Below are positions 1 through 8,239 of a stretch of 39,929 nucleotides of DNA, piece by piece. Where the stretch lies: assembly GCA_002405915.1 (NCBI GenBank), contig DHMS01000032.1, forward strand, positions 6,900 to 46,828. The letters run 5' to 3'. Made by a program: the position numbers and the translations under genes. The notes beneath the pieces were generated by a model. It made no database searches and was not told the origin of the DNA. It worked only from the letters and a program-made list of their open reading frames with translations. This DNA is from Christensenella sp. UBA4636 (lineage in GTDB: Bacteria > Bacillota > Clostridia > Christensenellales > Borkfalkiaceae). The stretch's first letter is position 1, and each line of letters opens with the position of its first letter.

Positions 1-729
1 AACATGGGCTGGATGAACGACGTACTTTCTTACGTTTCCACCGACCCGTTGTTTAGGGGCGGTTGCCATAACAAGCTCACGTTTTCGATGATGTACGCTT
101 TCAGTGAAAACTTTATTCTCCCCGTTTCGCATGACGAAGTAGTCTACGGCAAGCGTTCGCTTTTCAACAAAATGCCGGGCGACGAAAAAATGCAACATGC
201 GGGCGTGCGCGCGTTTATGGGATACATGATGGCGCACCCGGGCAAAAAGCTGATGTTCATGGGTCAAGAATTCGACCAGTATAACGAATGGAATTTCGCA
301 AAAGGGCTTGAATTCGAGCTTTTAAAACGCAAAGAGAACGCGCTCGCTCATAGATTTTTCAGAGAACTCAACGCATTTTATCGCGATAACGACGAGCTTT
401 GGTCGATAGAAAAATCGTGGGACGGCTTCGAATGGGTCATTGCCGACGATTCTACTAACAACGTTTTGGCTTTCGTCCGCAAAGGCGTTAGCGGAAAAGA
501 ACTACTTTGCGTAATCAACTTCTCGGGCTTAACCTTGCGCGACTACCGTGTAGGCGTTGACGGCAGAGAATATGTTATGAAGTTCAGTTCCGACTCCAAA
601 TTCTACGGCGGCGACGGCACTTTCCGCAAAAAGGATTTCGTAGCCAACCGCAAACCGATGCATGGAAAAAAGAAGAGTATAAAGGTGAACTTGGTACCGC
701 TATCTTTCATGTACCTTGAGCGAGTATAG
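1..729 (+). CDS. glgB: 1,4-alpha-glucan branching enzyme, C-terminal part (cut by window edge)
   Basis: GlgB makes alpha-1,6 branches in glycogen in the cytosol. Only the last ~243 residues are present. The reading frame is open from base 1 (AAC, then ATG), and the Asn-Met-Gly-Trp-Met-Asn-Asp start matches the middle of the GH13 catalytic domain, so the true start lies upstream of the window. The HDEVVYGK segment carries the conserved His-Asp of GH13 motif IV, and GQEFDQYNEWNF follows. The remainder is the C-terminal beta domain. The gene is followed by glgC, glgD, glgA and glgP on the same strand, a standard glycogen operon order. Its stop codon lies inside an 11-bp string (724-734) that recurs at the end of cinA, at the start of repeat block A. 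The family assignment is very secure. Confidence 0.96.
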   Translation, partial: NMGWMNDVLSYVSTDPLFRGGCHNKLTFSMMYAFSENFILPVSHDEVVYGKRSLFNKMPGDEKMQHAGVRAFMGYMMAHPGKKLMFMGQEFDQYNEWNFAKGLEFELLKRKENALAHRFFRELNAFYRDNDELWSIEKSWDGFEWVIADDSTNNVLAFVRKGVSGKELLCVINFSGLTLRDYRVGVDGREYVMKFSSDSKFYGGDGTFRKKDFVANRKPMHGKKKSIKVNLVPLSFMYLERV

Positions 730-865
730 CACGCCGCCTTGCCACTGCGTGCGCCACCGACCTTTAGTTACGTACGTTTTAGTACGCGCCTATCGGTCGC
801 TGTCACCGGCTGTGGCAATCCGACGCACTCTCCACGCTCAAGGCTCTAATAGCAAGCTACGAGAA
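724..865 (+). repeat. Intergenic repeat block A, copy 1
   Basis: GC-rich repeat directly after glgB, starting at its stop codon. Conserved parts in order: a GCACGC/GCGTGC hairpin (730-754), a TTACGTAC/GTACG hairpin with stem CGTAC (771-775) and GTACG (782-786), a CACCGGCTG stretch, and a CGCACTCT box. The same blocks recur at 16184-16384 and 19447-19580. It is followed at once by repeat block B. Function unknown; it could be a 3'-UTR RNA element, a REP-like repeat or part of a non-autonomous mobile element. Confidence 0.8.
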
Positions 866-873
866 AGGCAAAG

Positions 874-973
874 AAGTTGAAAGTTTAAAGGTGAAAGTTG
901 AAAGATAAGGACGAATTTAATATATAAATTTTAAATCCGCAATTTTCAACTTTCAATTCTCAACTTTCAACTT
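874..973 (+). repeat. Inverted-repeat block B, copy 1
   Basis: About 100 bp with long imperfect inverted arms: the left arm (874-905) is built from GTTGAAA-type heptads, and the right arm (940-973) is its complement built from TTTCAAC heptads, with roughly 28 of 32 positions able to pair. The arms enclose an AT-rich core ending in CCGCAA. Transcribed, it would form a long hairpin. It lies between block A and the glgC ribosome site. Other copies: 2191-2292, 16414-16446 (right arm only) and 19582-19683. Confidence 0.8.
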
Positions 974-1011
974 AACAAAATATATGATAAAATAAATCGG
1001 AGTGATGTTTT

Positions 1012-2190
1012 ATGTCAATGAAAAAAGAATGTGTTGCAATGCTCCTTGCCGGCGGGCAGGGTTCAAGACTTTACGCATTAACGAGCCGTATTGCGAAACC
1101 TGCGGTGCCGTTTGGCGGAAAATACAGAATTATAGACTTTCCGCTTTCAAACTGCGTTAACTCGGGAATTGATACGGTAGGCGTGCTTACGCAGTATCAA
1201 CCGCTCGTTTTAAACGAATATATCGGCAACGGTCAACCGTGGGACCTCGACCGCTCTTTCGGCGGCGTGCATATCCTTTCGCCGTACCAAGCAAAAAAGG
1301 GTAGCGACTGGTACAAAGGCACGGCTAACGCCATATACCAGAACCTGCCGTTTATAAAAATGTACAACCCGGAATATGTGCTTATACTTTCGGGCGACCA
1401 CATTTATAAAATGAATTATTCCAAAATGCTTGCCGAGCATATCAGAACGGGCGCGGCTTGCACGATTGCCGCTTACGAAGTACCCCTTGCGGACGCTTCG
1501 CGCTTCGGTATTTTGAACACCAACGCGGACGGCAGTATTTACGAATTCGAAGAAAAGCCCAAAAAGCCGAAGAGTACGCTCGCTTCTATGGGAATTTACA
1601 TATTCACCGCCGAAAAGCTTTATAAGTATCTCGAAGCGGACAACGAGGACCCCGCTTCGCAGAACGACTTCGGCAAGAACGTTCTCCCGACGATGCTTAA
1701 CGCCGGCGAGAAGATGTTTGCTTACAATTTCTCGGGCTACTGGAAGGACGTCGGAACAATCGCTTCGCTTTACGACGCGAATATGGACCTTTTGGGCGAA
1801 AAACCGGAATTCGACATTACCGATACCGATTGGAGGCTCCATTCCCGCAATCCTATCGCGCCGCCGCACTATATCGGCGAAAACGGCAAAGTAATTAACA
1901 GTATCGTTTCCTTAGGTTGCGTTATCGAGGGCGAAGTGGAAAACTCCGTGCTTTCAAACAACGTAATCATCAAAAAGGGCGCGGTCGTCAAAAACAGCGT
2001 TATTTTCAGCGACACCGTTATCGAAGAGGGTGCGAAGATAGAATGCGCCATTATCGACGAACAGGTTTCTGTCGGTAAAAAAGCGAAAGTCGGCGAAATG
2101 AACGACGAAAAGAAGATAGCCGTTGTCGGTCGCGAATACAAAGTGGCGGATGATACTGTTATCGAAAAAGGCGAAATGGTAGAACTTTGA
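1012..2190 (+). CDS. glgC: Glucose-1-phosphate adenylyltransferase, catalytic subunit
   Basis: Makes ADP-glucose from ATP and glucose-1-phosphate, the committed step of bacterial glycogen synthesis. The 392-residue protein has the nucleotidyltransferase signature LAGGQGSRL near residue 12, followed by AKPAVPFGGKYRIIDFPLSN, then the metal-binding Asp in LSGDHIYKMNY. A left-handed beta-helix forms the C-terminal third, with hexapeptide-like repeats around residues 290-380. The ATG has a GGAG ribosome site about 9 bases upstream. Because GlgD follows, the enzyme is probably a GlgC/GlgD heterotetramer, as known in Bacillus and clostridia. Block A+B lies just upstream and a second block B starts on the base after the stop codon. 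Confidence 0.97.
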   Translation: MSMKKECVAMLLAGGQGSRLYALTSRIAKPAVPFGGKYRIIDFPLSNCVNSGIDTVGVLTQYQPLVLNEYIGNGQPWDLDRSFGGVHILSPYQAKKGSDWYKGTANAIYQNLPFIKMYNPEYVLILSGDHIYKMNYSKMLAEHIRTGAACTIAAYEVPLADASRFGILNTNADGSIYEFEEKPKKPKSTLASMGIYIFTAEKLYKYLEADNEDPASQNDFGKNVLPTMLNAGEKMFAYNFSGYWKDVGTIASLYDANMDLLGEKPEFDITDTDWRLHSRNPIAPPHYIGENGKVINSIVSLGCVIEGEVENSVLSNNVIIKKGAVVKNSVIFSDTVIEEGAKIECAIIDEQVSVGKKAKVGEMNDEKKIAVVGREYKVADDTVIEKGEMVEL

Positions 2191-2292
2191 TAAGTTGAGA
2201 GTTGAAAGTTGAAAGTTGAAAATTGAGGTCGAATTTTTTATATAATATTTGTATCCGCAACTTTCAATTTTCCATTTTCAATTTTCAATTTG
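2191..2292 (+). repeat. Inverted-repeat block B, copy 2 (without block A)
   Basis: Begins immediately after the glgC stop codon. The left arm (2191-2226) and right arm (2258-2292) are heptad-built and complementary along most of their length, around a core that contains TATATAATATTTG and ends CCGCAA as in the other copies. No block A is present here, which shows that B can occur independently. The glgD ribosome site lies about 60 bases downstream. Confidence 0.8.
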
Positions 2293-2364
2293 CCACACGA
2301 CTTTGCTTGCTTGTTAAGAGTATTCTTAAAACGGCTTACCTAAAAAATAAGGGAGTAAAAATAT

Positions 2365-3477
2365 ATGAACGCATTAGGATTGATTTTTTCAAACATACAC
2401 GATAACAACGTACCCGAACTCACTATGAACAGAACGGTTGCGGCAATACCTTTCGGCGGAAGATACCGCCTTATAGACTTTCCGCTTTCCGCAATGGTTA
2501 ATTCGGGAATAACTCACGTCGGCGTTATCACAAAGCGCAACTATCGTTCGCTTATGGACCACGTCGGCAGCGGTAAGGACTGGGATTTGGCGCGCAGAAA
2601 CGGCGGCTTCGTCCTTCTTCCGCCGTTCGGCGAAAAGGACTCGACTTCCCTTTACGGAACGAGATTGGAAGCTTTAAAAACCGTTCTCGGATTTATTATG
2701 CGTTGCAATGAAAAGTACATACTTTTATCCGATTCCAACGCCGTATATTCCGTCGATTATACCCCTATGTTCCGTGAGCATGAAATATCCGGCGCGGATA
2801 TCACCATGCTTTATTGTAGAAAACAGAGCGCGGATATTTCCGGAACGAATAACGTCGTTTTAAAGCTCGATAAAGACGACAACGTCAAAGAAATTTTGAC
2901 CGACCCTATTATGAAAGGTACGGTTAACCTTTACGGCAACATAATACTCATGAAGCGCGATTTACTCGTTTCAATCGTGAGCGACGCCGTAGCGCACGGG
3001 CAGAGACATTTTATCAAGGATATGATAGCGGGACTTCTCGGCGACCTTAAAATAAAAGGTTACCGCCATGACGGCTACTTTGAAGAGATTTCTTCGCTTA
3101 CGAGATTCTACAAAGTCAACTTAGGGCTTTTGGACAGAAAGGTTATGCAAAAACTCTTCGGCGGAGCGGAAATTTACACAAAGGTAAAGGACTCTGCGCC
3201 GACCGTTTACGGGGAAAACGCCGTCGTTAAAAACTCGCTCATCTCCGACGGTTGCGTAATAGAAGGCGAGGTTTATAACAGCGTATTATACCGCGGCGTA
3301 AAGGTAGGCAGAGGCACCGTTATCCGCGACAGCGTTATCATGAAGAATACCTTTACGGGCGAAAACGTAACGCTTAATTGCGTTGTTACGGACAAAAACG
3401 TCGTCGTCAAGGATAAACGCGTGCTTTCGGGTGCCGATACGCACCCGTTCTATATCGCAAAAGACACTATCGTTTAA
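2365..3477 (+). CDS. glgD: Glucose-1-phosphate adenylyltransferase regulatory subunit
   Basis: A 370-residue paralogue of GlgC that lacks the N-terminal GGxGxRL nucleotide-binding loop: the protein starts MNALGLIFSNIHDNNVPEL and then enters the shared AIPFGGRYRLIDFPLS block. The catalytic Asp region is replaced by LLSDSNAVYSVDY. A C-terminal beta-helix with hexapeptide repeats is retained (about residues 270-350). This is the signature of GlgD, which in Bacillus forms a complex with GlgC and stimulates it. The ATG follows GGGAG at a good distance. It lies between glgC and glgA on the same strand. Confidence 0.95.
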   Translation: MNALGLIFSNIHDNNVPELTMNRTVAAIPFGGRYRLIDFPLSAMVNSGITHVGVITKRNYRSLMDHVGSGKDWDLARRNGGFVLLPPFGEKDSTSLYGTRLEALKTVLGFIMRCNEKYILLSDSNAVYSVDYTPMFREHEISGADITMLYCRKQSADISGTNNVVLKLDKDDNVKEILTDPIMKGTVNLYGNIILMKRDLLVSIVSDAVAHGQRHFIKDMIAGLLGDLKIKGYRHDGYFEEISSLTRFYKVNLGLLDRKVMQKLFGGAEIYTKVKDSAPTVYGENAVVKNSLISDGCVIEGEVYNSVLYRGVKVGRGTVIRDSVIMKNTFTGENVTLNCVVTDKNVVVKDKRVLSGADTHPFYIAKDTIV

Positions 3478-3575
3478 CTAAAAATACGTTTACATTCGGC
3501 TAAGCTCCATATTTAGGGTCTTGGCCGGTTGCATATAAAAAATACGGCTTAAAAAAGCCAAAGAGAGGTAAAAAA

Positions 3576-5585
3576 ATGTCAATCAAAAAAGCAGGAAAAA
3601 CTGAAAAACAGACCGAAAAGACCGTTAAAGCGGCTCAAGAAGTAAAGAAGGAAGTTGAAAAAGAAATTAAAGCGGCTGTCGAAGAAACCGTTAAAGCGGC
3701 TCAAGAAGTAAAGGAAGAAGCCGAAAAGCAAGCGAAAGCGGAATCGGTCGCAGCTAAAAAGGAAGAGAAAAAGGAAGCTAAAGCGGCTAAAAAAGCAGTA
3801 AAAGAAGAGGTTAAAACGGAAGAAAAATCCAAGGTTAAAGCGACTGAAAAGCCTGCCGAAAAGAAAGAAAAAGAAGCGGCAAAAGAAGAGGTTAAAGCAG
3901 AAAAAGAAGCCGTTAAAAAGGCTGAGGCAAAGGCGAAAACGGCTAAAAAAGTCGCTAAAAAGGTTGAAAAAACAGATAAAGAGGCGGCAAAATTAGAGGA
4001 AAAAGCCGACGAAGAAGCTCAAAAAGAGGACGAAAAGCTCGAAGAAAAGCTTGTCGAAAAAGAAGTTGAGGAAGAAAAAAGCGAAAATATTATTCCCGAA
4101 GAGAATAAAGAACAGACCGAAAGTCAACAAAAAGACATAGAGGTCGAAGTTACGCGCAAGCGTTCGCTTTTGTTCGTCGCTTCCGAGTGTAACCCGTTTG
4201 TCGGCACGGGCGGACTTGCCGATGTTATAGGCTCGCTTCCTATTGCTATTTCCGACCTCGGCGAGTATGACGTGAGAGTTATTCTCCCCTTATACGGCAC
4301 TATGGAAGAGGGTTACAGAAATCATCTTACCTATATCGGCAACTTTAACGTTCCCGTCGGTTGGAGAAACCAGTATTGCGGGCTTTTCTCGTATAAGAGA
4401 AAGGGCGTGACGTATCTCTTTATCGACAACGAATATTATTTCCGTCGTTCCACGCTTTACGGACACTACGACGACGGCGAAAGATTTGCATTCTTCTCTC
4501 GCGCGGTGCTTGAAGCCATGTTGTATATGAACTGGTATCCGGACGTTATGCACTGCCACGACTGGCAGACCGCGCTCGCCGTTATCTACCTTAAAACGAT
4601 ATACGCTAATCGTTGGGGCTTTGACCATATTAGAGCGATTTTCACCATTCATAACATAGAATATCAAGGAAAGTACGGTAAGGAAATTTTGGAGGATTTG
4701 TTCGGGCTCCCTTGGGAAGTCGAACCCGCGCTCGATTACGACGGGTGCCTAAACCTTATGAAGGGCGCGATTCAGCTTTCCGATTACGTCACGACCGTTT
4801 CCAAAACTTATGCGGAAGAAATAAAGAACGAATACTTTGCGCACGGACTTCAATACGCTATTAACGACAACGCGGGCAAGCTTATAGGCATTTTGAACGG
4901 CATAAGCGAAGAGGTTTACAACCCCGAAACGGATAAGGCGCTCTTTAAAAATTATTCCGTTGACGATATGAGCGGCAAAGCCGTCTGCAAAGCGGAACTT
5001 CAAAAAATGCTCGGACTTCAAGAAAGAACGGACGCTCCGATAATAGCTATAATTTCCCGCCTTGTGGCGCACAAGGGGCTTGATCTTGTAAAATGCGTTC
5101 TCGAAGAACTTTTAGCCGAAAACGTTCAAGTCGTCATTCTCGGCAAAGGCGAACCGTATTACGAGGGATACTTCTCGTATATAGCCGATAACTACAAGGG
5201 CAAATGCAAAACGATTATCGCTTACAATAAGGACCTTTCGTCCAAAATTTACTCGGGCGCGGATATATTCTTAATGCCGTCTAAGCAAGAACCTTGCGGG
5301 CTTTCGCAGATGATAGCTTGCCGTTACGGCACTATCCCCGTGGTGAGAAGAACGGGCGGTTTGAACGACAGCATAACCGCTTACAATACGGACAGAACGA
5401 CCGGCAACGGGTTTGCTTTTACAAATTACAACGCGCACGAAATGCTTTACGTTTTGAAAGACGCTATCTACACTTTCGGCAACAAACCCGAATGGGCGAA
5501 GATAGTAAAATGCGCGATGACGACCGATTTCAGTTGGAAAAAATCTGCCGAGGAATATGAAAAGTTGTACGACTTATTTAAATAA
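3576..5585 (+). CDS. glgA: Glycogen synthase (GT5) with long Lys/Glu/Ala-rich N-terminal extension
   Basis: Transfers glucose from ADP-glucose to growing alpha-1,4-glucan. The GT5 catalytic region runs from about residue 196 (RSLLFVASECNPF) to the end and contains GTGGLADVIGSLP, HDWQTAL, FTIHNIEYQG and the C-terminal EPCGLSQM motif, so it should be a working glycosyltransferase. Typical GlgA proteins are 475-490 residues; this one is 669. The extra ~190 N-terminal residues are almost entirely Lys, Glu, Ala and Val, predicted helical, with a 22-residue direct repeat (TVKAAQEVK at residues 16 and 38). The ATG at 3576 has GAGAGG upstream and is the only well-placed start, so the extension appears to be translated. 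The usual Lys of the KTGGL loop is Gly210 here. The catalytic assignment is secure; the role of the extension is unknown. Confidence 0.95.
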   Translation: MSIKKAGKTEKQTEKTVKAAQEVKKEVEKEIKAAVEETVKAAQEVKEEAEKQAKAESVAAKKEEKKEAKAAKKAVKEEVKTEEKSKVKATEKPAEKKEKEAAKEEVKAEKEAVKKAEAKAKTAKKVAKKVEKTDKEAAKLEEKADEEAQKEDEKLEEKLVEKEVEEEKSENIIPEENKEQTESQQKDIEVEVTRKRSLLFVASECNPFVGTGGLADVIGSLPIAISDLGEYDVRVILPLYGTMEEGYRNHLTYIGNFNVPVGWRNQYCGLFSYKRKGVTYLFIDNEYYFRRSTLYGHYDDGERFAFFSRAVLEAMLYMNWYPDVMHCHDWQTALAVIYLKTIYANRWGFDHIRAIFTIHNIEYQGKYGKEILEDLFGLPWEVEPALDYDGCLNLMKGAIQLSDYVTTVSKTYAEEIKNEYFAHGLQYAINDNAGKLIGILNGISEEVYNPETDKALFKNYSVDDMSGKAVCKAELQKMLGLQERTDAPIIAIISRLVAHKGLDLVKCVLEELLAENVQVVILGKGEPYYEGYFSYIADNYKGKCKTIIAYNKDLSSKIYSGADIFLMPSKQEPCGLSQMIACRYGTIPVVRRTGGLNDSITAYNTDRTTGNGFAFTNYNAHEMLYVLKDAIYTFGNKPEWAKIVKCAMTTDFSWKKSAEEYEKLYDLFK

Positions 5586-5622
5586 GGCGTAAGGAAACGA
5601 TATTAAGATATAAGGTTAAAGT

Positions 5623-5691
5623 AAGGGGCAAGAATGAAAAACGATAAACGGGCTTTTTGTAAGCCTTTTTGTCGCGTTTCGTTCTTGCCTT
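5623..5691 (+). promoter_or_regulatory. Nested hairpin in glgA-glgP gap (possible terminator/attenuator)
   Basis: An outer stem pairs 5623-5643 (AAGGGGCAAGAATGAAA) with 5674-5691 (TTTCGTTCTTGCCTT). Inside it, GGGCTT (5650-5655) pairs with AAGCCT (5661-5666) and is followed by a short U-run, a small intrinsic-terminator shape. The nesting of a terminator within a larger stem could tune readthrough from glgA to glgP. It is a structure prediction by eye only. Confidence 0.5.
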
Positions 5692-5718
5692 AACATAAGG
5701 ATTGAATACGGAGTTTGT

Positions 5719-8148
5719 ATGTACGAAAATTTCACTAAAAAAGAAGCGAAAGAGGCTATAACGGGTAAGCTCACGAGATACTTCGGAGTAGCCCCGAGCG
5801 AATGCACCAAGGAGCAGCTTTATAAAGCCGTCGTTATGACGGTAAGAGATATTCTTCTCGAAAAACGCAACAATTATCACAACATCACCAAAAAGAACAA
5901 ATCCAAAAAGGTTTACTACCTTTGCATGGAGTTTTTGCTCGGCAGGTCCTTAAAGAACAACGTTTACAACCTCGGCATAGAGTCGGCGGTTTCGGGGGCT
6001 TTAAAAAGCTTCGGCGTAACGCTTGACGACCTTTACGAAATGGAACCGGACGCGGGCTTAGGCAACGGCGGCTTGGGCAGACTTGCCGCTTGCTATATGG
6101 ACGCGCTCGCTTCGGGCAACTACCCGACTTACGGCTTCTCCATAAGATACGAATACGGTTTATTCAAACAAAAAATCGTAGACGGCTGGCAGATGGAACT
6201 CCCGGACGAATGGCTCCCGGGCGGCGAAGTGTGGCTCACTCAAAGAACGGATAAGACTTTTAAAGTAAAATTCGACGGCAGAATCGAAGAAAACTGGACG
6301 GAAAACGGCGTAAAAATCAACCATGTAGACGCGACCGAAGTCGAAGCCGTGCCGTACGACATGATGATTTCCGGCAAGGACAGCGAAGCCGTTTCCGTTT
6401 TGAGATTGTGGGCGGCGCGCTCGACCAAAACTTTCGATATGCACATGTTCTCGCAAGGCGACTACGCGCGTTGCATGCAGGAAAACAACGAAGCCGAGCT
6501 TTTGAGCAAGGTTCTTTACCCCTCGGACAATCACTTCGAAGGCAAGTCTTTAAGGCTCAAACAGCAATATTTGCTCGTTTCGGCGTCTTTACAAAACATT
6601 CTTGCCGACCATTATTATAGATATCAGACTTTCGACAATCTCCCCGAAAAAGTCGCTATCCACATCAACGATACGCACCCCGCGCTTTCCGTGCCGGAAC
6701 TCATGCGCCTTTTGATGGACGAACACGGCTATTCTTGGGAAAAGGCTTGGGATTTGACCACGAGAACGATTGCTTACACCAACCACACGGTTATGGCGGA
6801 AGCTTTGGAAGAATGGAACGAAGACTTAATCCAGAGAAGATTGCCGAGAATTTACTCTATTATTAGGGAAATCAACCAGAGATTCTGCGCCGAACTGTGG
6901 CAAAGATACCCCGGCAACTGGGATAAGATAGAACACATGGCGATAATTAGCCACGGCAGAGTCAGAATGGCAAATTTGAGCGTTTTAGGCAGCCACAAAG
7001 TAAACGGCGTTTCGGCTCTCCATACCGATATCATAAAAACGAGTATCTTTAAGGACTTTGCCGAGCTTACGCCCGATAAGTTCTTAAACGTAACCAACGG
7101 TATAGCGCACCGCCGCTGGCTGTGCCAGGCTAACCCGGAACTCACTTCGCTTTTAACCGACTGCATAGGCGACGGTTTCGTTAAAAATTCCGAAGAACTT
7201 GCAAAATTCAAGGCTTTCGAGAGCGACGCCGCGGTGCTTAAAAGGCTTGAAGCAATCAAGAAAAAGAAGAAAACTCAGCTTGCCGAATATATCAAAAAGC
7301 ACAACGATATCGTAATCGACCCGTCCTCTTTGTTCGACGTTCAGGCAAAGCGTATGCACGAATACAAACGTCAGCTTTTGTTCGCTATGTATATAATCGA
7401 CCTCTTCGAAGAGTTGAAAGCTAACCCCGACATGGAAATGCAGCCCAAGACCTTTATTTTCGGCGCGAAAGCCGCCCCGGGGTACTTCCTCGCAAAGCAG
7501 GTTATAAAGCTTATTTGCTGCCTTGCCGCAGAGATAGACAACTATCCCGACAAGAGAATAAGGGATAAAATAAAGGTCGTTTACATTGAAAACTACTCCG
7601 TAACCATAGCCGAACTTTTAATGCCTGCTACCGAGCTTTCCGAACAGATTTCTCTTGCAGGCAAAGAGGCAAGCGGCACGGGCAACATGAAGTTCATGAT
7701 TAACGGCGCGCTCACCGTCGGCACTATGGACGGCGCGAACGTGGAAATGAGCGAAAAAGTCGGTATGGATAATATCTATATCTTCGGTTTACGCGCTAAC
7801 GAAGTGGAAGATTTGTGGAAGAGCGGTTACGACGCGTCCTCTTACTACAACAACAACTACCGCTTGCGCCGCGTAATCGACAGTATGCGCCGCGGCTTCA
7901 ACGGCGTAAGCTTCGATATCTTCGCGCAGTATCTCACTACTAACTCTCCCGTTGCCGACCCGTATATGTGCATGGCGGACTTTCATTCCTACAAAGAAAC
8001 TAAGGACAGAATCGACGCCGACTATCAAGACAAAAAGAAGTGGAACGTTATGGCTTTGCGCAATATCGCCGCAAGCGGCTACTTCTCGGCGGATAGGGCG
8101 ATTGGCGAATACGTAGACAAAATTTGGCACTTAAAATCGGTAAAATAA
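5719..8148 (+). CDS. glgP: Glycogen/maltodextrin phosphorylase
   Basis: Releases glucose-1-phosphate from the non-reducing ends of alpha-1,4-glucan using phosphate and pyridoxal phosphate (GT35). The 809-residue length is normal for the bacterial family. Recognisable landmarks: YYLCMEFLLGRSLKNN near the N-terminus, EPDAGLGNGGLGRLAACYMD, HINDTHPALSVPELMRLLMD, VTNGIAHRRWL, KRMHEYKRQLL, and the PLP-lysine segment EASGTGNMKFMINGALT. The ATG is preceded by CGGAG about 7 bases upstream. It is the degradative member of the glg cluster, 133 bases after glgA, with a nested hairpin in the gap that may limit or modulate readthrough. There is no signal peptide, so the enzyme is cytosolic. Confidence 0.97.
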   Translation: MYENFTKKEAKEAITGKLTRYFGVAPSECTKEQLYKAVVMTVRDILLEKRNNYHNITKKNKSKKVYYLCMEFLLGRSLKNNVYNLGIESAVSGALKSFGVTLDDLYEMEPDAGLGNGGLGRLAACYMDALASGNYPTYGFSIRYEYGLFKQKIVDGWQMELPDEWLPGGEVWLTQRTDKTFKVKFDGRIEENWTENGVKINHVDATEVEAVPYDMMISGKDSEAVSVLRLWAARSTKTFDMHMFSQGDYARCMQENNEAELLSKVLYPSDNHFEGKSLRLKQQYLLVSASLQNILADHYYRYQTFDNLPEKVAIHINDTHPALSVPELMRLLMDEHGYSWEKAWDLTTRTIAYTNHTVMAEALEEWNEDLIQRRLPRIYSIIREINQRFCAELWQRYPGNWDKIEHMAIISHGRVRMANLSVLGSHKVNGVSALHTDIIKTSIFKDFAELTPDKFLNVTNGIAHRRWLCQANPELTSLLTDCIGDGFVKNSEELAKFKAFESDAAVLKRLEAIKKKKKTQLAEYIKKHNDIVIDPSSLFDVQAKRMHEYKRQLLFAMYIIDLFEELKANPDMEMQPKTFIFGAKAAPGYFLAKQVIKLICCLAAEIDNYPDKRIRDKIKVVYIENYSVTIAELLMPATELSEQISLAGKEASGTGNMKFMINGALTVGTMDGANVEMSEKVGMDNIYIFGLRANEVEDLWKSGYDASSYYNNNYRLRRVIDSMRRGFNGVSFDIFAQYLTTNSPVADPYMCMADFHSYKETKDRIDADYQDKKKWNVMALRNIAASGYFSADRAIGEYVDKIWHLKSVK

Positions 8149-8239
8149 TCGATTTTAAAGGCTTAAAATAACGAAAAACAACGCAAAAATCAAATCGGCT
8201 AACCCCGATTACGCATAAAAATACAACAACTATTTAAGA

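Noticed and set aside
874..973. CRISPR-like short repeats (GTTGAAA heptads)
   Set aside because: Units are 7 bases with no spacers and form inverted arms; there are no cas genes.
1210..1869. 219-codon open frame on the minus strand inside glgC
   Set aside because: It is the antisense shadow of a strongly conserved enzyme; the translation is Arg/Val-rich without domains and has no convincing start signal.
2223..2405. 60-codon plus-strand frame upstream of glgD
   Set aside because: It translates repeat block B and runs into glgD out of frame; no ribosome site.
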